Below are positions 52,854 to 62,575 of a stretch of 64,000 bases of DNA, in pieces. A program made the translations under genes and the position numbers. Below the pieces are notes generated by a model that saw only the letters and a program-made list of their open reading frames with translations, was not told where the DNA came from and did no database searches. The DNA is from Primorskyibacter flagellatus (lineage in GTDB: Bacteria; Pseudomonadota; Alphaproteobacteria; Rhodobacterales; Rhodobacteraceae), in assembly GCF_014638275.1 (NCBI RefSeq), contig NZ_BMFJ01000001.1, forward strand, positions 980,338 to 1,044,337. The letters run 5' to 3'. How positions within the stretch are numbered: the first letter of the stretch is position 1; every line of letters starts with the position of its first letter.

Positions 52854-52855
52854 CC

Positions 52856-52883
52856 TTGTTATTGGTGAACTGTCAACTATATG
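52856..52883 (+). promoter_or_regulatory. Candidate promoter and AT-rich leader of the cold-shock gene
   Basis: TTGTTA (52856-52861), 16-base spacer, TATATG (52878-52883). The ~85-base leader to ATG 52972 is AT-rich for this genome, as often seen for cold-shock mRNAs whose leaders refold with temperature. Confidence 0.45.
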
Positions 52884-52971
52884 GAAACGCTCGAAAATAT
52901 ATACAAACGGAGGGGGTGCATGTAGGCGAATTAAGCGATATGCCACACACAAGAATACACGCGGGAAAAAA

Positions 52972-53517
52972 ATGGAATCCTTGAATAACGAGACCCGCAG
53001 GACTGAAGGCGTAGTGAAATGGTTTGATCCGGGCCGCGGGTTCGGGTTTGTGGTTTCCGAGGAAGGTGGGCCCGATATCCTGTTGCACGCCAACGTATTA
53101 CGTAATTTCGGCCAGAGTTCCGTCGCCGATGGAACCCGTGTCACCATCCTGGTGCAGGATACGCAGCGCGGTGTTCAGGCCGTCGAGGTGCTTGGCATCG
53201 AATCGATTGCCGGACATGAAGCTCCGGGGCTTGAGGACTTCAAGGCCCTGACACCGGAACAACTGCGTGCCGCGCCTTTGCGGCCGGCGCGGGTAAAATG
53301 GTTTAACAAAGACAAAGGTTTCGGTTTTGCCAATGTCTTCGGACATGGTGAAGACGTCTTCGTGCATATCGAGGTGCTGCGCGCCTCGGGCCTGTCGGAC
53401 CTGCAGCCGGGCGAAGCGATCGCCATGCGGGTGATCGACGGCAAGCGCGGTCAGATGGCCGCCGAGGTCAGCACCTGGGAGGCCGCCCTGAAGGCGGTGT
53501 CGTCGGGAAAGGGATGA
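52972..53517 (+). CDS. Double cold-shock domain protein
   Basis: A 181-residue protein with two cold-shock domains. The first spans ~10-75 (GVVKWFDPGRGFGFVVSEEG, DILLHANVL) and the second ~105-170 (ARVKWFNKDKGFGFANVFGH, DVFVHIEVLRASG). RNP1 (GFGF) is kept in both and RNP2-like parts are present. It should bind single-stranded RNA/DNA as a chaperone. Fused double domains are usual in Rhodobacteraceae. The stop overlaps the DUF192 start by four bases (ATGA). Confidence 0.93.
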   Translation: MESLNNETRRTEGVVKWFDPGRGFGFVVSEEGGPDILLHANVLRNFGQSSVADGTRVTILVQDTQRGVQAVEVLGIESIAGHEAPGLEDFKALTPEQLRAAPLRPARVKWFNKDKGFGFANVFGHGEDVFVHIEVLRASGLSDLQPGEAIAMRVIDGKRGQMAAEVSTWEAALKAVSSGKG

Positions 53518-53987
53518 GACGGGTCAAGTGTCTGGCGCTGACATTTGGCCTGGGACTTCTGGCGCAGACGGCCGCTGCCTGCGATCCCGCGCAGGTCGAA
53601 CTTCGTGGTGACTGGGGACAGGCGCGGTTCCGGGTGGAAATTGCCGACGATGCGGCAGAGCGGGCGCAGGGCCTGATGTACCGCGACAGCATGCCCAAGG
53701 GCGCGGGGATGCTGTTCATCTACGAAAGGCCGCAGGTGGCGGTGGCCTTCTGGATGAAGAACACCCTGATCCCGCTGGACATCATCTATCTCGATGAAAC
53801 AGGCACCGTTCGGCACATCGCGCATGAGGCGAAGCCGAAGGACGAGACACCGCTGCCCGGTGGCAGCGGCATCCAGTACGTGCTGGAAATCAACGGCGGG
53901 CTGGCCCGCTCGCTTGGCATCGCCGAAGGCACGGAACTGCGGCACCCCGGCATCGGACCTGACGCTGCCTGGCCCTGCGGGGCGTAG
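53514..53987 (+). CDS. DUF192 family secreted protein
   Basis: A 157-residue protein with a signal peptide (VKCLALTFGLGLLAQTAAA). The DUF192 signature is present: AQGLMYRDSMPKGAGMLFIY, VAFWMKNTLIPLDIIYLD, and HPGIGPDAAWPCGA at the end. Related archaeal and bacterial members have small compact folds and no clear function. Overlap with the cold-shock gene suggests coupled expression. Confidence 0.88.
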   Translation: MRRVKCLALTFGLGLLAQTAAACDPAQVELRGDWGQARFRVEIADDAAERAQGLMYRDSMPKGAGMLFIYERPQVAVAFWMKNTLIPLDIIYLDETGTVRHIAHEAKPKDETPLPGGSGIQYVLEINGGLARSLGIAEGTELRHPGIGPDAAWPCGA

Positions 53988-54043
53988 GGACCGCATTCTC
54001 CCTTTTCAAGCGGGGTCGCGCGGGGTAGAGACGCCCCACGGTC

Positions 54044-54120
54044 CGGGGCGTAGCGCAGTCTGGTAGCGCACCTGTTTTGGGTACAGGGGGTCGTGAGTTC
54101 GAATCTCGCCGCCCCGACCA
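54044..54120 (+). tRNA. tRNA-Pro (anticodon TGG)
   Basis: Acceptor CGGGGCG (54044-54050) pairs with CGCCCCG (54110-54116), followed by ACCA. Anticodon stem CCTGT/ACAGG encloses TTTGGGT, anticodon TGG at 54078-54080. GAGTTCGAATCTC forms the T-arm. 77 bases with encoded CCA. Confidence 0.97.
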
Positions 54121-54167
54121 CCTTTCCCACGATAGATGACCCGACCGATAGCCCGGCCAACGACCTG

Positions 54168-55328
54168 TCAGGATTGTTTCCAGCGACGCATCAGTCCAAA
54201 CCCGGCAAAGGACGCGATCAGCATCACGCCGGTTGCGGGCAGCGGCACGGCCGAGGTCGGTCCGACGCCGGTCAGCCACATCTGGTCTGTGGCGAAGGTG
54301 CCGTCATCGAAATAGGCGGTAACCTCGAACATGTTTCCGTTCTCGCCGAGGATCGTGTCGCGCAGGGTGAATTCGCCGAACAGACCGACATTGTCGATGC
54401 GGTAGGTGCCGTTCGGATCCGTGACCATGACGTAGTCCACTCCGACGAGGTTGCCGTTCAGGCCTTGGAAGAAGGGCAGGAGGCCGGTGATGTCCGACCC
54501 GATGTCGATGAACTTGCCGTCGAAGATATTGGCCACCTCGAGAAGCGTGGCCCGGGCCCCGTAATAGAGCGGACCGATACCCACCGTGTTGACGGAGACA
54601 CTGTTGTTGCGCAGACCGCTCGGAGCAAAGCCGTACCGCCAGTTTCCACCGACACTCGGTTGTCCGTCCGAGATGAACAGAACCTGCTGGTTCGCGGATG
54701 CCTCTGGCTGGCCCCACCAATAGGGGCTGGTCTGGACATTGTAATAGGACAACTGGATCGCGCGTTCGTAGTTCGTCTGGTCATCGGGCTGAATTGCAGG
54801 AAGGCTCGTCTGCAGGTCCGCCTTGTGTTCCGGCGTGAGCTTCTTGGACAGGGACACATACTCCGCGAAGGAGTTGAACTCCACGACGCCGACGGACGCG
54901 GTTTCGGGCAGATCGTCAAGAAGCGCGCTCACGGCTTCCACGGCGAGCTCGTACCGGGTCTTTCCGGTATTGGGGACAGGCTCGTCCATGGAGCGGGAAG
55001 TGTCGATGGTGATGGTCAGGTTAAGGTTGCCAAGCGCCTTCTGGCCGATACCCGCGCGGGCTGTCGGTGCCACCGTGCTGCCCACAAGGTAGTGGGAGCC
55101 GGGCGGCGGGGTCTGGAAGGCCACGTTTCCGACCTCGGGCTCGGGCGGCGTGCTGGTCGGCGGCGTCTCGGAGGGAACACCGTCATCGCTGTCACCGATC
55201 CAGTTGCAGTGGCCGGAATACTCGTACTCAACGATCACGCCGTTTTCACAGGTCAGCGCAAGGGCGGGGGATGCTGTCAGGCCGCCTGCAACGAGAATGG
55301 CAGCGGTCAGGGCGCGGGAAGAGGTCAT
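54168..55328 (-). CDS. vWA domain surface protein with VPLPA-CTERM tail
   Basis: A 386-residue protein with a signal peptide (ALTAAILVAGGLTASPALA). A von Willebrand A domain covers ~100-300; the metal site DTSRS starts at residue 109 (TITIDTSRSMDEP), with SVGVVEFNSFAEY and LFISDGQPSVGG following. The C-terminus reads AVPLPATGVMLIASFAGFGL then MRRWKQS, a VPLPA-CTERM sorting signal (motif, span, basic end) known in Rhodobacterales and expected to be cut by an exosortase-type enzyme. Ligand unknown. The tRNA-Pro gene lies downstream. Confidence 0.88.
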   Translation of the reverse strand: MTSSRALTAAILVAGGLTASPALALTCENGVIVEYEYSGHCNWIGDSDDGVPSETPPTSTPPEPEVGNVAFQTPPPGSHYLVGSTVAPTARAGIGQKALGNLNLTITIDTSRSMDEPVPNTGKTRYELAVEAVSALLDDLPETASVGVVEFNSFAEYVSLSKKLTPEHKADLQTSLPAIQPDDQTNYERAIQLSYYNVQTSPYWWGQPEASANQQVLFISDGQPSVGGNWRYGFAPSGLRNNSVSVNTVGIGPLYYGARATLLEVANIFDGKFIDIGSDITGLLPFFQGLNGNLVGVDYVMVTDPNGTYRIDNVGLFGEFTLRDTILGENGNMFEVTAYFDDGTFATDQMWLTGVGPTSAVPLPATGVMLIASFAGFGLMRRWKQS

Positions 55329-55944
55329 GCAAGGCTCCGGATATATGTCAGTCGTTCAATGCCCGGGATCGTGCAACATCGCGGCTCCCGCAGCATCCCC
55401 CCTGAGCAGGGGGGAGATGCGCAAGCCGCGGGCGATTCTCCGCTGGTGGCCCCACGGGTAGAGGATACGCGGCCGGAGCGACTAGATTTAGTGGTGGGTC
55501 CGAAAATCGGTGACCAAATGTTAACCAAATTTCTGTGGATGACCGTCTTGCGCCGGGCTTCCGGCCGACCGATGCGTCGGTGCAACAGCGGGGTGCGCAT
55601 GCCGAGATCGGGAGATTTTGCAGCGATTATGGGCGCTTCCGTGAGGGCAGAATCAACCGGCGGACGCAAACCCGCGTCAACTTTTATTTTCCGGAGGAGG
55701 GGCGGATTTCCAGTTGACCCTATGCCGGTTTTTACCGCAGATTGTGGGGGCCGGTTGGATCACACACCACATGTAGATGGCGCAACCGGCAAGGGACAGA
55801 GACAAACCAGGCCAACAATCTGGCACATGGCGCAACCCTGACGGGCGGCGACTGGCACTCCCTTGCTGCGTGGTCCGCCGGCACGAACCTCACCCCTCCG
55901 GGGGACTGCGACAAGCTAAAAAGCGATCAGGGGCTGTTTCTGAA
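55329..55944. other. 616-base intergenic region upstream of nrdJ
   Basis: No gene supported. A hairpin GCATCCCCCCTGAGCAGGGG plus GGAGATGC lies at 55,392-55,419 near the vWA start. A direct repeat ACCAAAT...ACCAAAT surrounds GTTA at 55,513-55,530. ATGGCGCAACC occurs twice (55,777-55,787 and 55,827-55,837). ACACCACATGTAGATG (55,764-55,779) matches about 10 of 16 positions of the NrdR box consensus. No cobalamin riboswitch core was recognised. This region probably carries the nrdJ promoter and control sites. Confidence 0.55.
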
Positions 55945-58900
55945 ATGAAGATCGAGCGCAAGTTCACGAAAGCCGGACAGGATGCCTATGCGGGCGTCGA
56001 ATTCGTCACCACCTCTTCCGAAATCCGCAATCCGGACGGCACCGTCGTCTTCAAGCTGGACGACTGCGATGTCCCGGCAAGCTGGAGCCAGGTGGCCAGC
56101 GATGTGATCGCACAGAAATACTTCCGCAAGGCGGGCGTGCCCGTGGCCCTCAAGAAGGTCCGCGAAAAGGACGTGCCTGAATTCCTCTGGCGCTCCGTTG
56201 CCGACGGTGATGTCGAGACCACAGGCGAGACCTCCGCTCGCCAGGTCTTCGACCGTCTGGCCGGCGCCTGGGCCTACTGGGGCTGGAAGGGCGGCTATTT
56301 CTCCACCGAGGAGGACGCTCGCGCCTATTACGACGAGATGCGTTACATGCTGGCCACTCAGCGGGCAGCGCCGAACTCGCCCCAGTGGTTCAATACCGGC
56401 CTGCACTGGGCCTATGGCATCGATGGTCCGTCGCAGGGCCACTACTATGTCGATCACGTCACCGGAAAGCTGACCAAGTCCAAGTCCGCCTACGAACACC
56501 CGCAGCCCCACGCCTGCTTCATCCAGTCCGTCGGTGACGATCTGGTCGGTGACGGCGGCATCATGGACCTGTGGGTGCGCGAGGCGCGGCTGTTCAAGTA
56601 CGGCTCCGGCACCGGCACCAACTTCTCTTCCCTTCGTGCGGCAAACGAACCGCTGTCGGGCGGCGGCAAGTCTTCGGGCCTCATGGGCTTCCTCAAGATT
56701 GGTGACCGGGCGGCTGGCGCGATCAAGTCGGGCGGCACCACCCGCCGTGCGGCCAAGATGGTCATCGTCGATGCGGATCACCCGGATATCGAGGAATACA
56801 TCAACTGGAAGGTGAAGGAGGAGCAGAAGGTCGCCTCCATCGTCGCCGGATCCAAGATGCACGAGCGGTGCCTGAACGCCATCTTCAAGGCGATCCGTAC
56901 CTGGGACGGCACCGAGGAAGGTGCCTATGATCCGAACGAGAACGACGCGCTGAAAACGGCCGTGCGCGAAGCGAAGAAGTCCGCCATTCCCGAGACTTAC
57001 ATCAAGCGGGTGCTGGACTACGCGAAGCAGGGTTATGCGTCGATCGAATTCCCGACCTATGACACCGACTGGGACTCCGAAGCCTATGCATCGGTTTCCG
57101 GCCAGAACTCCAACAACTCCGTCCGTGTGACCGATGCCTTCCTGAAGGCCGTCGAGGATGACGCCGACTGGGAACTGATCCGCCGCACCGACGGCAAGGT
57201 CGCCAAGACCATCAAGGCACGCGACCTGTGGGAAACCATTGGCCACGCTGCCTGGGCCTGTGCCGATCCGGGCATCCAGTACCACGACACCGTCAACGCC
57301 TGGCACACCTGCCCGGAAGACGGCGCGATTCGCGGGTCCAATCCGTGCTCCGAATACATGTTCCTGGACGACACGGCCTGCAACCTCGCTTCCATGAACC
57401 TGCTGACCTTCCTCAAGGACGGCAAGTTCCAGGCCGAGGACTACGTGCACGCCACTCGACTCTGGACCGTGACGCTCGAAATCTCTGTCACCATGGCGCA
57501 GTTCCCGTCGAAGGAGATCGCACAGCTCTCCTACGATTTCAGAACGCTTGGTCTGGGCTATGCCAACATCGGCGGCCTGCTGATGAACATGGGCTTCGGC
57601 TACGACTCCGACGAGGGCCGGGCGCTGACCGGCGCGCTGACCGCGATCATGACCGGCGTGGCCTATGCGACCTCGGCCGAGATGGCGGGCGAACTCGGTG
57701 CCTTCTCGGGCTATGAACGCAACGCGAAGCACATGCTGCGTGTAATCCGCAACCACCGTGCGGCGGCCTATGCCAATGGCAAGTACGAAGACCTGCCGAT
57801 CAAGCCGGTTGCGCTGGATCACGCGAATTGCCCCGACCAAAGCCTTGTGGCGCTTGCCAAAGCGTCCTGGGACGAGGCGCTGCGCCTTGGCGAGAAACAT
57901 GGCTACCGCAACGCGCAGGCCACCGTCATCGCGCCGACCGGAACGATCGGTCTGGTCATGGACTGCGACACGACCGGGATCGAGCCGGACTTCGCCCTGG
58001 TGAAGTTCAAGAAGCTGGCTGGTGGCGGTTACTTCAAGATCATCAACCGCTCCGTTCCCGCCGCGCTGGAAAAGCTCGGCTACGGGTCCGCGCAGATCGA
58101 GGAGATCATCTCCTACGCGGTTGGCCACGGCTCCATCGGCAATGCGCCGGGGATCAACCACACCTCGCTGATCGGGCACGGCTTCGGGGAGCGGGAACTG
58201 GACAAGGTCGATGCCGCGCTGGCCTCTGCCTTCGACATCCGTTTCGTGTTCAACCAGTGGACCCTGGGTGAGGACTTCTGCAAGAAGACCCTCGGCATCC
58301 CGGCGGAGAAACTCTCCGACCCGTCCTTCGACCTGCTGCGTCACCTCGGCTACACCCGCAAGGAGATCGAGGCCGCCAACGACCACGTCTGCGGGACCAT
58401 GACGCTGGAAGGCGCGCCTTTCCTCAAGGAAGAGCACCTGACTGTCTTCGACTGCGCCAATCCCTGCGGTAAGAAGGGCAAGCGCTTCCTGTCGACCGAC
58501 AGCCACATCACCATGATGGCGGCGGCGCAGTCCTTCATCTCCGGCGCGATCTCCAAGACGATCAACATGCCGAACAACGCGACGATCGAGGACTGCCAGA
58601 AGGCCTACGAACTGTCCTGGTCGCTCGGGATCAAGGCGAACGCCCTCTACCGTGACGGATCGAAGCTGTCGCAGCCGCTGGCGTCGGCGCTGGTCGAGGA
58701 CGACGACGATGCGATGGAGGTGCTGGAAAGCGGCTCCACCCACGAAAAGGCCGCCGTTCTGGCCGAGAAGATCGTCGAGAAGATCGTCATCAAGGAGGTC
58801 GCGCGTGCGGGCCGCGAGAAGCTTCCGGAGCGTCGCAAGGGCTACACCCAGAAGGCGATGGTCGGCGGCCACAAGGTCTACCTGCGCACCGGCGAATACA

Positions 58901-59604
58901 AGGACGGCACGCTTGGCGAGATCTTCATCGACATGCACAAGGAAGGTGCCGGTTTCCGCGCGATGATGAACAACTTCGCCATCGCGGTGTCGGTCGGCCT
59001 CCAGTACGGGGTGCCGCTGGAGGAGTTCGTTGACGCCTTCACCTTCACCAAGTTCGAACCCGCCGGCATGGTGCAGGGCAACGACTCGATCAAGAACGCA
59101 ACGTCCATTCTGGATTACATCTTCCGGGAACTGGCGGTGTCCTACCTCGACCGGACGGACCTGGCGCATGTGAAGCCCTCGGGTGAAACCTTCGACAGCA
59201 TCGGTCAGGGCGCAGCCAAGGAAGGCGTGTCCAACGTCGAGGAGATCAGTGAAACTGCGGCCTCCAAGTCTCTGGAAGTGCTGAAGCAAATCTCCTCCAC
59301 CGGCTACCTCCGCAAGCGGCTTCCCCAGGAACTGGTCGTTCTGCAAGGCGGGATGATGTCCGGAGCGATGACCGGGACGGATCCCGTGACTGCGCTGCAG
59401 ACGCTGGTGCCGGTGACGGCGACAGCGACCATCGAAAGCTCCACCTCGATCTCGTCGGGCACGGTGTCGATGGATGCACGGACGAAGGCAAAGATGCAGG
59501 GCTACGAAGGCGAAAGCTGCGGCGACTGCGGCAACTTCACCCTGGTGCGTAATGGGACCTGCATGAAGTGTAATACATGCGGCGCTACGAGCGGTTGTAG
59601 CTGA
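55945..59604 (+). CDS. nrdJ: Adenosylcobalamin-dependent (class II) ribonucleotide reductase
   Basis: A 1219-residue enzyme that makes deoxyribonucleotides with adenosylcobalamin instead of oxygen. The fold opens with [20 protein letters not shown]. The catalytic Asn-Cys-Glu motif [15 protein letters not shown] is near residue 465. [19 protein letters not shown] and [20 protein letters not shown] are other conserved blocks. The C-terminal zinc-ribbon/redox tail [18 protein letters not shown] followed by NTCGATSGC holds the reducing cysteines. Length is typical for alphaproteobacteria. A short orphan gene follows after 18 bases. Confidence 0.97.
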   Translation: MKIERKFTKAGQDAYAGVEFVTTSSEIRNPDGTVVFKLDDCDVPASWSQVASDVIAQKYFRKAGVPVALKKVREKDVPEFLWRSVADGDVETTGETSARQVFDRLAGAWAYWGWKGGYFSTEEDARAYYDEMRYMLATQRAAPNSPQWFNTGLHWAYGIDGPSQGHYYVDHVTGKLTKSKSAYEHPQPHACFIQSVGDDLVGDGGIMDLWVREARLFKYGSGTGTNFSSLRAANEPLSGGGKSSGLMGFLKIGDRAAGAIKSGGTTRRAAKMVIVDADHPDIEEYINWKVKEEQKVASIVAGSKMHERCLNAIFKAIRTWDGTEEGAYDPNENDALKTAVREAKKSAIPETYIKRVLDYAKQGYASIEFPTYDTDWDSEAYASVSGQNSNNSVRVTDAFLKAVEDDADWELIRRTDGKVAKTIKARDLWETIGHAAWACADPGIQYHDTVNAWHTCPEDGAIRGSNPCSEYMFLDDTACNLASMNLLTFLKDGKFQAEDYVHATRLWTVTLEISVTMAQFPSKEIAQLSYDFRTLGLGYANIGGLLMNMGFGYDSDEGRALTGALTAIMTGVAYATSAEMAGELGAFSGYERNAKHMLRVIRNHRAAAYANGKYEDLPIKPVALDHANCPDQSLVALAKASWDEALRLGEKHGYRNAQATVIAPTGTIGLVMDCDTTGIEPDFALVKFKKLAGGGYFKIINRSVPAALEKLGYGSAQIEEIISYAVGHGSIGNAPGINHTSLIGHGFGERELDKVDAALASAFDIRFVFNQWTLGEDFCKKTLGIPAEKLSDPSFDLLRHLGYTRKEIEAANDHVCGTMTLEGAPFLKEEHLTVFDCANPCGKKGKRFLSTDSHITMMAAAQSFISGAISKTINMPNNATIEDCQKAYELSWSLGIKANALYRDGSKLSQPLASALVEDDDDAMEVLESGSTHEKAAVLAEKIVEKIVIKEVARAGREKLPERRKGYTQKAMVGGHKVYLRTGEYKDGTLGEIFIDMHKEGAGFRAMMNNFAIAVSVGLQYGVPLEEFVDAFTFTKFEPAGMVQGNDSIKNATSILDYIFRELAVSYLDRTDLAHVKPSGETFDSIGQGAAKEGVSNVEEISETAASKSLEVLKQISSTGYLRKRLPQELVVLQGGMMSGAMTGTDPVTALQTLVPVTATATIESSTSISSGTVSMDARTKAKMQGYEGESCGDCGNFTLVRNGTCMKCNTCGATSGCS

Positions 59605-59622
59605 GGTCTTAGGAGCCGGAAA

Positions 59623-59964
59623 ATGGTTAGCAAGGGTATCGTCGTCAAAGGTGCTATCAATACCACTATCGAAGATTGTCATGTCGAAGGCTATGACGTT
59701 GCTTACGAAATCGAAGATTCCGTTGAAACGCGGATGGCTCGTAACGTCGCGATAAGTAAGGAGGAAATCGTACTTCAGCGCCTCAAGGGTATGGATTTGC
59801 GGTTTTCGGGGTTTACCTTGGATCACATCGAGGAGGCGAAATCGAAAATTCGACGGAATGGACGAAAAGGATTCTCTGACTCTTTCATTGGACGTGTCGC
59901 AGCGGGTGCGCTCGGAGGCAGCGCCGCCTCGGTAATTGGCCCAATGATTGTGTCGTTGCTTTGA
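59623..59964 (+). CDS. Orphan low-GC gene behind nrdJ, beta-helix-like start
   Basis: A 113-residue protein with AGGAG eight bases before ATG 59623. My hand count gives about 50% GC (170 of 342), clearly below the genes around it. Residues 1-40 (GIVVKGAINTTIEDCHVEGY DVAYEIEDSV by pattern) read like two or three rungs of a right-handed beta-helix. The middle (~45-85) is charged and helical (DLRFSGFTLDHIEEAKSKIR). The last ~25 residues are a Gly/Ala-rich hydrophobic stretch (GRVAAGALGGSAASVIGPMI) that could insert in a membrane. I recognise no family. Eighteen bases after nrdJ and before the shared terminator, so likely cotranscribed with it. Confidence 0.65.
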   Translation: MVSKGIVVKGAINTTIEDCHVEGYDVAYEIEDSVETRMARNVAISKEEIVLQRLKGMDLRFSGFTLDHIEEAKSKIRRNGRKGFSDSFIGRVAAGALGGSAASVIGPMIVSLL

Positions 59965-59975
59965 CATACGGAATT

Positions 59976-60002
59976 GCGCGGCGGGTGGTTCGTCCGCCGC
60001 GC
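59976..60002 (+). other. Stem-loop downstream of the orphan gene
   Basis: GCGCGGCGG (59976-59984) pairs perfectly with CCGCCGCGC (59994-60002). No T-run; it may stabilise the nrdJ transcript end before the terminator at 60,073. Confidence 0.45.
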
Positions 60003-60072
60003 ATAGTGGACCGGGCCGCAGGCAGAAATTCTCGGGCGGTAACTACGACTGAGCCCGGTTCACGATCACTCA

Positions 60073-60098
60073 GGGGCCTCTTCGGAGGCCCCTTTTTT
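60073..60098 (+). terminator. Strong intrinsic terminator of the nrdJ unit
   Basis: GGGGCCTC (60073-60080), TTCG, GAGGCCCC (60085-60092), then TTTTTT. It ends five bases before the convergent ThDP-enzyme stop. Confidence 0.92.
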
Positions 60099-60103
60099 CG
60101 TGA

Positions 60104-61672
60104 TCAGATGAGGGCCTCGATCAGGAAGGGGCCTTCGGTCTTCATTGCGCGGGCGAAGAGGTCGGCAAAGCCCTCGGCCGTATCGGCGCGCGCGGCCTCG
60201 ACGCCCATGCTTTCGGCCAGCTTGACGAAATCGATGGCCGGATCGTCGAGGTTCAGCATGCGCGACGCGTTCAGCCCCGGTTCACCGGCGCCGACGCCCT
60301 TCAGCTCTCCGAGCAGGATCTGGTACTTGCGGTTGGCAAAGATCACCACGCAGACGTCCAGCTTTTCCCGCGCCATGGTCCAAAGCGCCTGGTTGGTGTA
60401 CATGGCGGACCCGTCCGCCTGCAGGTTCACCACCTTGCGCCCCGGACAGGCGATGGCCGCGCCGGTGGCCAGGGGCAGGCCGCCGCCGATGGCGCCGCCG
60501 GTGACCTGCAGCCAGTCATGCGCCGCGGATCCGGCAGTGAAGCGGAAGAAGTCGCGTCCCGTGGTGACCGCCTCGTCGCAGACGATGGCGTCTTCGGGCA
60601 GGTGGCGGCCGATGGCCACGGCCAGAGACTGGGCGTTCAACGCCCCGGTCGCGGGGTCGGGCAGGGCGGCAGCGACGGGTTTCGCCGTGCCGGCGCCGAC
60701 CTCGGAGGCCAGTGCGTCCAGCGCGGCGGGCAGGTCATCGGACGGGTCGGCCAGCACGAAGGTCTCGCAGCCCTCGGGTACCGGAGAGGACGGCTTGCCA
60801 GGGTAGCCGAAGAAGATCACCGGCCACTTGGCCCCGACCAGCACGATCTGCTCGAACCCCTTGAGCGCGGCAATGGCCTGATCCACCGGATAGGGCACGC
60901 GGTCGACGGCCACCCGGCCCGCCCCCCGTTCCATCCGTCCGTTTGACTGCTGCGCCTTGAGCGTTGCGCCAGTTGCGTCGGCAATGCCCTGCGCCGTCGC
61001 CAGGGCTCCGGCCCTGAGCGCGGTGCCGGACATGACGATCACGGTCTTCTTGCCGTTCTTCAGGGCTTTCGCAACGGCGGACACCCGATCCGGATCGGGC
61101 AGGGCGGGCGCGCGCAGCTGCGCCTTCGCGGGCGCAACCTGCGGGGCGGCGCCCCAGGCGTGGTCGGCGGGCAGGATCAGGGTCGTCACCGCGCCCGGCG
61201 CGCGGGAGGCGGCGGCGATGGCTTCTGCCGTGGCCGGGCTCACGTCCGCTGCCGATCCGATGCGCCGGACAAAGCCCGACATGGGACGCGCGAGGCTTTC
61301 GATGTCCGAGGTCAACGGCGCGTCATAGGGCAGGTGATAGCTGGCGTGATCGCCGACGACGTTGACCATCGGGGTATGGGCACGCCGGGCGTTGTGCATG
61401 TTGGCCAGGGCGTTCGCCAGTCCGGGACCGGTGTGCAGCAGGGTGGCCGCCGGCTTTCCGGCCATGCGTGCATAGCCGTCGGCAGCCCCGGTCACGACCC
61501 CTTCGAACAGGCCGAGCACGCAGCGCATCTGCTGCTTGCGGTCGAGCGCGGCGACAAAGTGCATTTCCGACGTGCCGGGGTTGGCGAAGCAGACGTCCAC
61601 GTCATTTGCCAGCAGCGTGTCGCAAAGCGCATCCGCGCCGGTCTCTCCGGGTTTTCCCGCCTGACTCGTCAT
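60104..61672 (-). CDS. Thiamine-diphosphate enzyme, acetolactate synthase/benzoylformate decarboxylase-like
   Basis: A 522-residue ThDP enzyme. ATG 61672 has GGGAGG five to six bases upstream. The cofactor-activating Glu lies in VLGLFEGVVTGAADGYARMA (residues ~50-70). The ThDP/Mg motif starts at NLQADGSAMYTNQALWTMAR (ADGS in place of GDGS) and ends near the FANRKYQILLGELKG segment. The middle domain (~185-330) looks FAD-type in layout but its binding is not evident. It is shorter than IlvB and lacks a neighbouring small subunit, so a decarboxylase or ligase acting on a 2-oxo acid is more likely than valine synthesis. The substrate is open. Confidence 0.8.
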   Translation of the reverse strand: MTSQAGKPGETGADALCDTLLANDVDVCFANPGTSEMHFVAALDRKQQMRCVLGLFEGVVTGAADGYARMAGKPAATLLHTGPGLANALANMHNARRAHTPMVNVVGDHASYHLPYDAPLTSDIESLARPMSGFVRRIGSAADVSPATAEAIAAASRAPGAVTTLILPADHAWGAAPQVAPAKAQLRAPALPDPDRVSAVAKALKNGKKTVIVMSGTALRAGALATAQGIADATGATLKAQQSNGRMERGAGRVAVDRVPYPVDQAIAALKGFEQIVLVGAKWPVIFFGYPGKPSSPVPEGCETFVLADPSDDLPAALDALASEVGAGTAKPVAAALPDPATGALNAQSLAVAIGRHLPEDAIVCDEAVTTGRDFFRFTAGSAAHDWLQVTGGAIGGGLPLATGAAIACPGRKVVNLQADGSAMYTNQALWTMAREKLDVCVVIFANRKYQILLGELKGVGAGEPGLNASRMLNLDDPAIDFVKLAESMGVEAARADTAEGFADLFARAMKTEGPFLIEALI

Positions 61673-61825
61673 GTGATCCTCCCTCATTCAATCGGGCGGA
61701 GTGTTCCGTCCGCGCGCGGAAAGGTCCAGACCGGAAATGCACGGGCCTTCTTTGGTTTTGGGAAACATCCTCGGGGGGAATTGGCCGTCAGGCCAAGGGG
61801 GGCAGACAGCCCCCCGCGCCGTGGG

Positions 61826-62386
61826 TCACGGAATGATCCGCGTGTACTTCACGCCTTCCAGCGTCGCGCCGATGCGCGCCCCGGCCTGGGCGAAGACATA
61901 GGCGACGATCGGGGACAGGCCCGCGTTGGTGTCGACATTCACATTGGCGCCCTCGTGGGCGAAGGCATACTCGATGCCGGCGCCGGCGGCCCATCCGTCC
62001 TGGCGGCGGAAGCGTTCCAGCGCCTCTTCCGTCATGAAGAACAGAACATGCGCATATTGCTGCGCGCCGATCTGCAGCCCGACGTTGGCCGACGCGGCAG
62101 AGTAGTAGTCCACCGTCACTCCGTCGATCCGCAGCGCGCCGCGTCCGTAGGAACCGCCAAGTCCCAGCCCGGCCTCGGTGATGACGGGCATCACGAGGGT
62201 CGCGACCGACTTGGCGGCGACGGTGCGGCTTTCGGGGAACTGCTGGAACAGGAATCCAAGCGTCGCGTCGACCCGTCCGTCGATCTTCTGGGCGTTGTTG
62301 TTGCCGACGCCGTTGCCGCAGGCGGCGGTGAGGAAAAGGGTGGCAAGGGCGGACAGCGCCAGCTTGCGACGGGTCAATGCGGTCAT
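61826..62386 (-). CDS. SYLF/YSC84-type lipoprotein
   Basis: A 186-residue protein from ATG 62386. The signal sequence ends in a lipobox (LSALATLFLTAACGNG), so it is a lipoprotein. The mature part fits the SYLF/YSC84 lipid-binding domain: FPESRTVAAKSVATLVMPVI, GGSYGRGALRIDGVTVDYYS, ASANVGLQIGAQQYAHVLFF and the late VNVDTNAGLSPIVAYVF. Eukaryotic members bind phosphoinositides; the bacterial role is unknown. It stands alone between the ThDP gene and hemB. Confidence 0.83.
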   Translation of the reverse strand: MTALTRRKLALSALATLFLTAACGNGVGNNNAQKIDGRVDATLGFLFQQFPESRTVAAKSVATLVMPVITEAGLGLGGSYGRGALRIDGVTVDYYSAASANVGLQIGAQQYAHVLFFMTEEALERFRRQDGWAAGAGIEYAFAHEGANVNVDTNAGLSPIVAYVFAQAGARIGATLEGVKYTRIIP

Positions 62387-62575
62387 GGGAGTCGCCTGTC
62401 TTGATACGTTTGTTCTGTGACTATCTGAAGCGCGGGTGCGCCGGTTGCTCGATCCGGCCCGTTCGGGCCACCGGTTGATCCGGTTTGGGGCAAGTATAGG
62501 CCTAACAACCGGCGGAGTCACCACCTGTTGCGGTCTTGGCAAGGGCCTGCCGATCACACGCAGGTCAAAACCCTG

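Noticed and set aside
55329..55944. Cobalamin riboswitch before nrdJ
   Set aside because: I looked for the B12-box core and its neighbouring stems and did not find a convincing match.
55927..59967. 1346-codon reverse frame opposite nrdJ and the orphan gene
   Set aside because: Antisense shadow of a clear class II ribonucleotide reductase.
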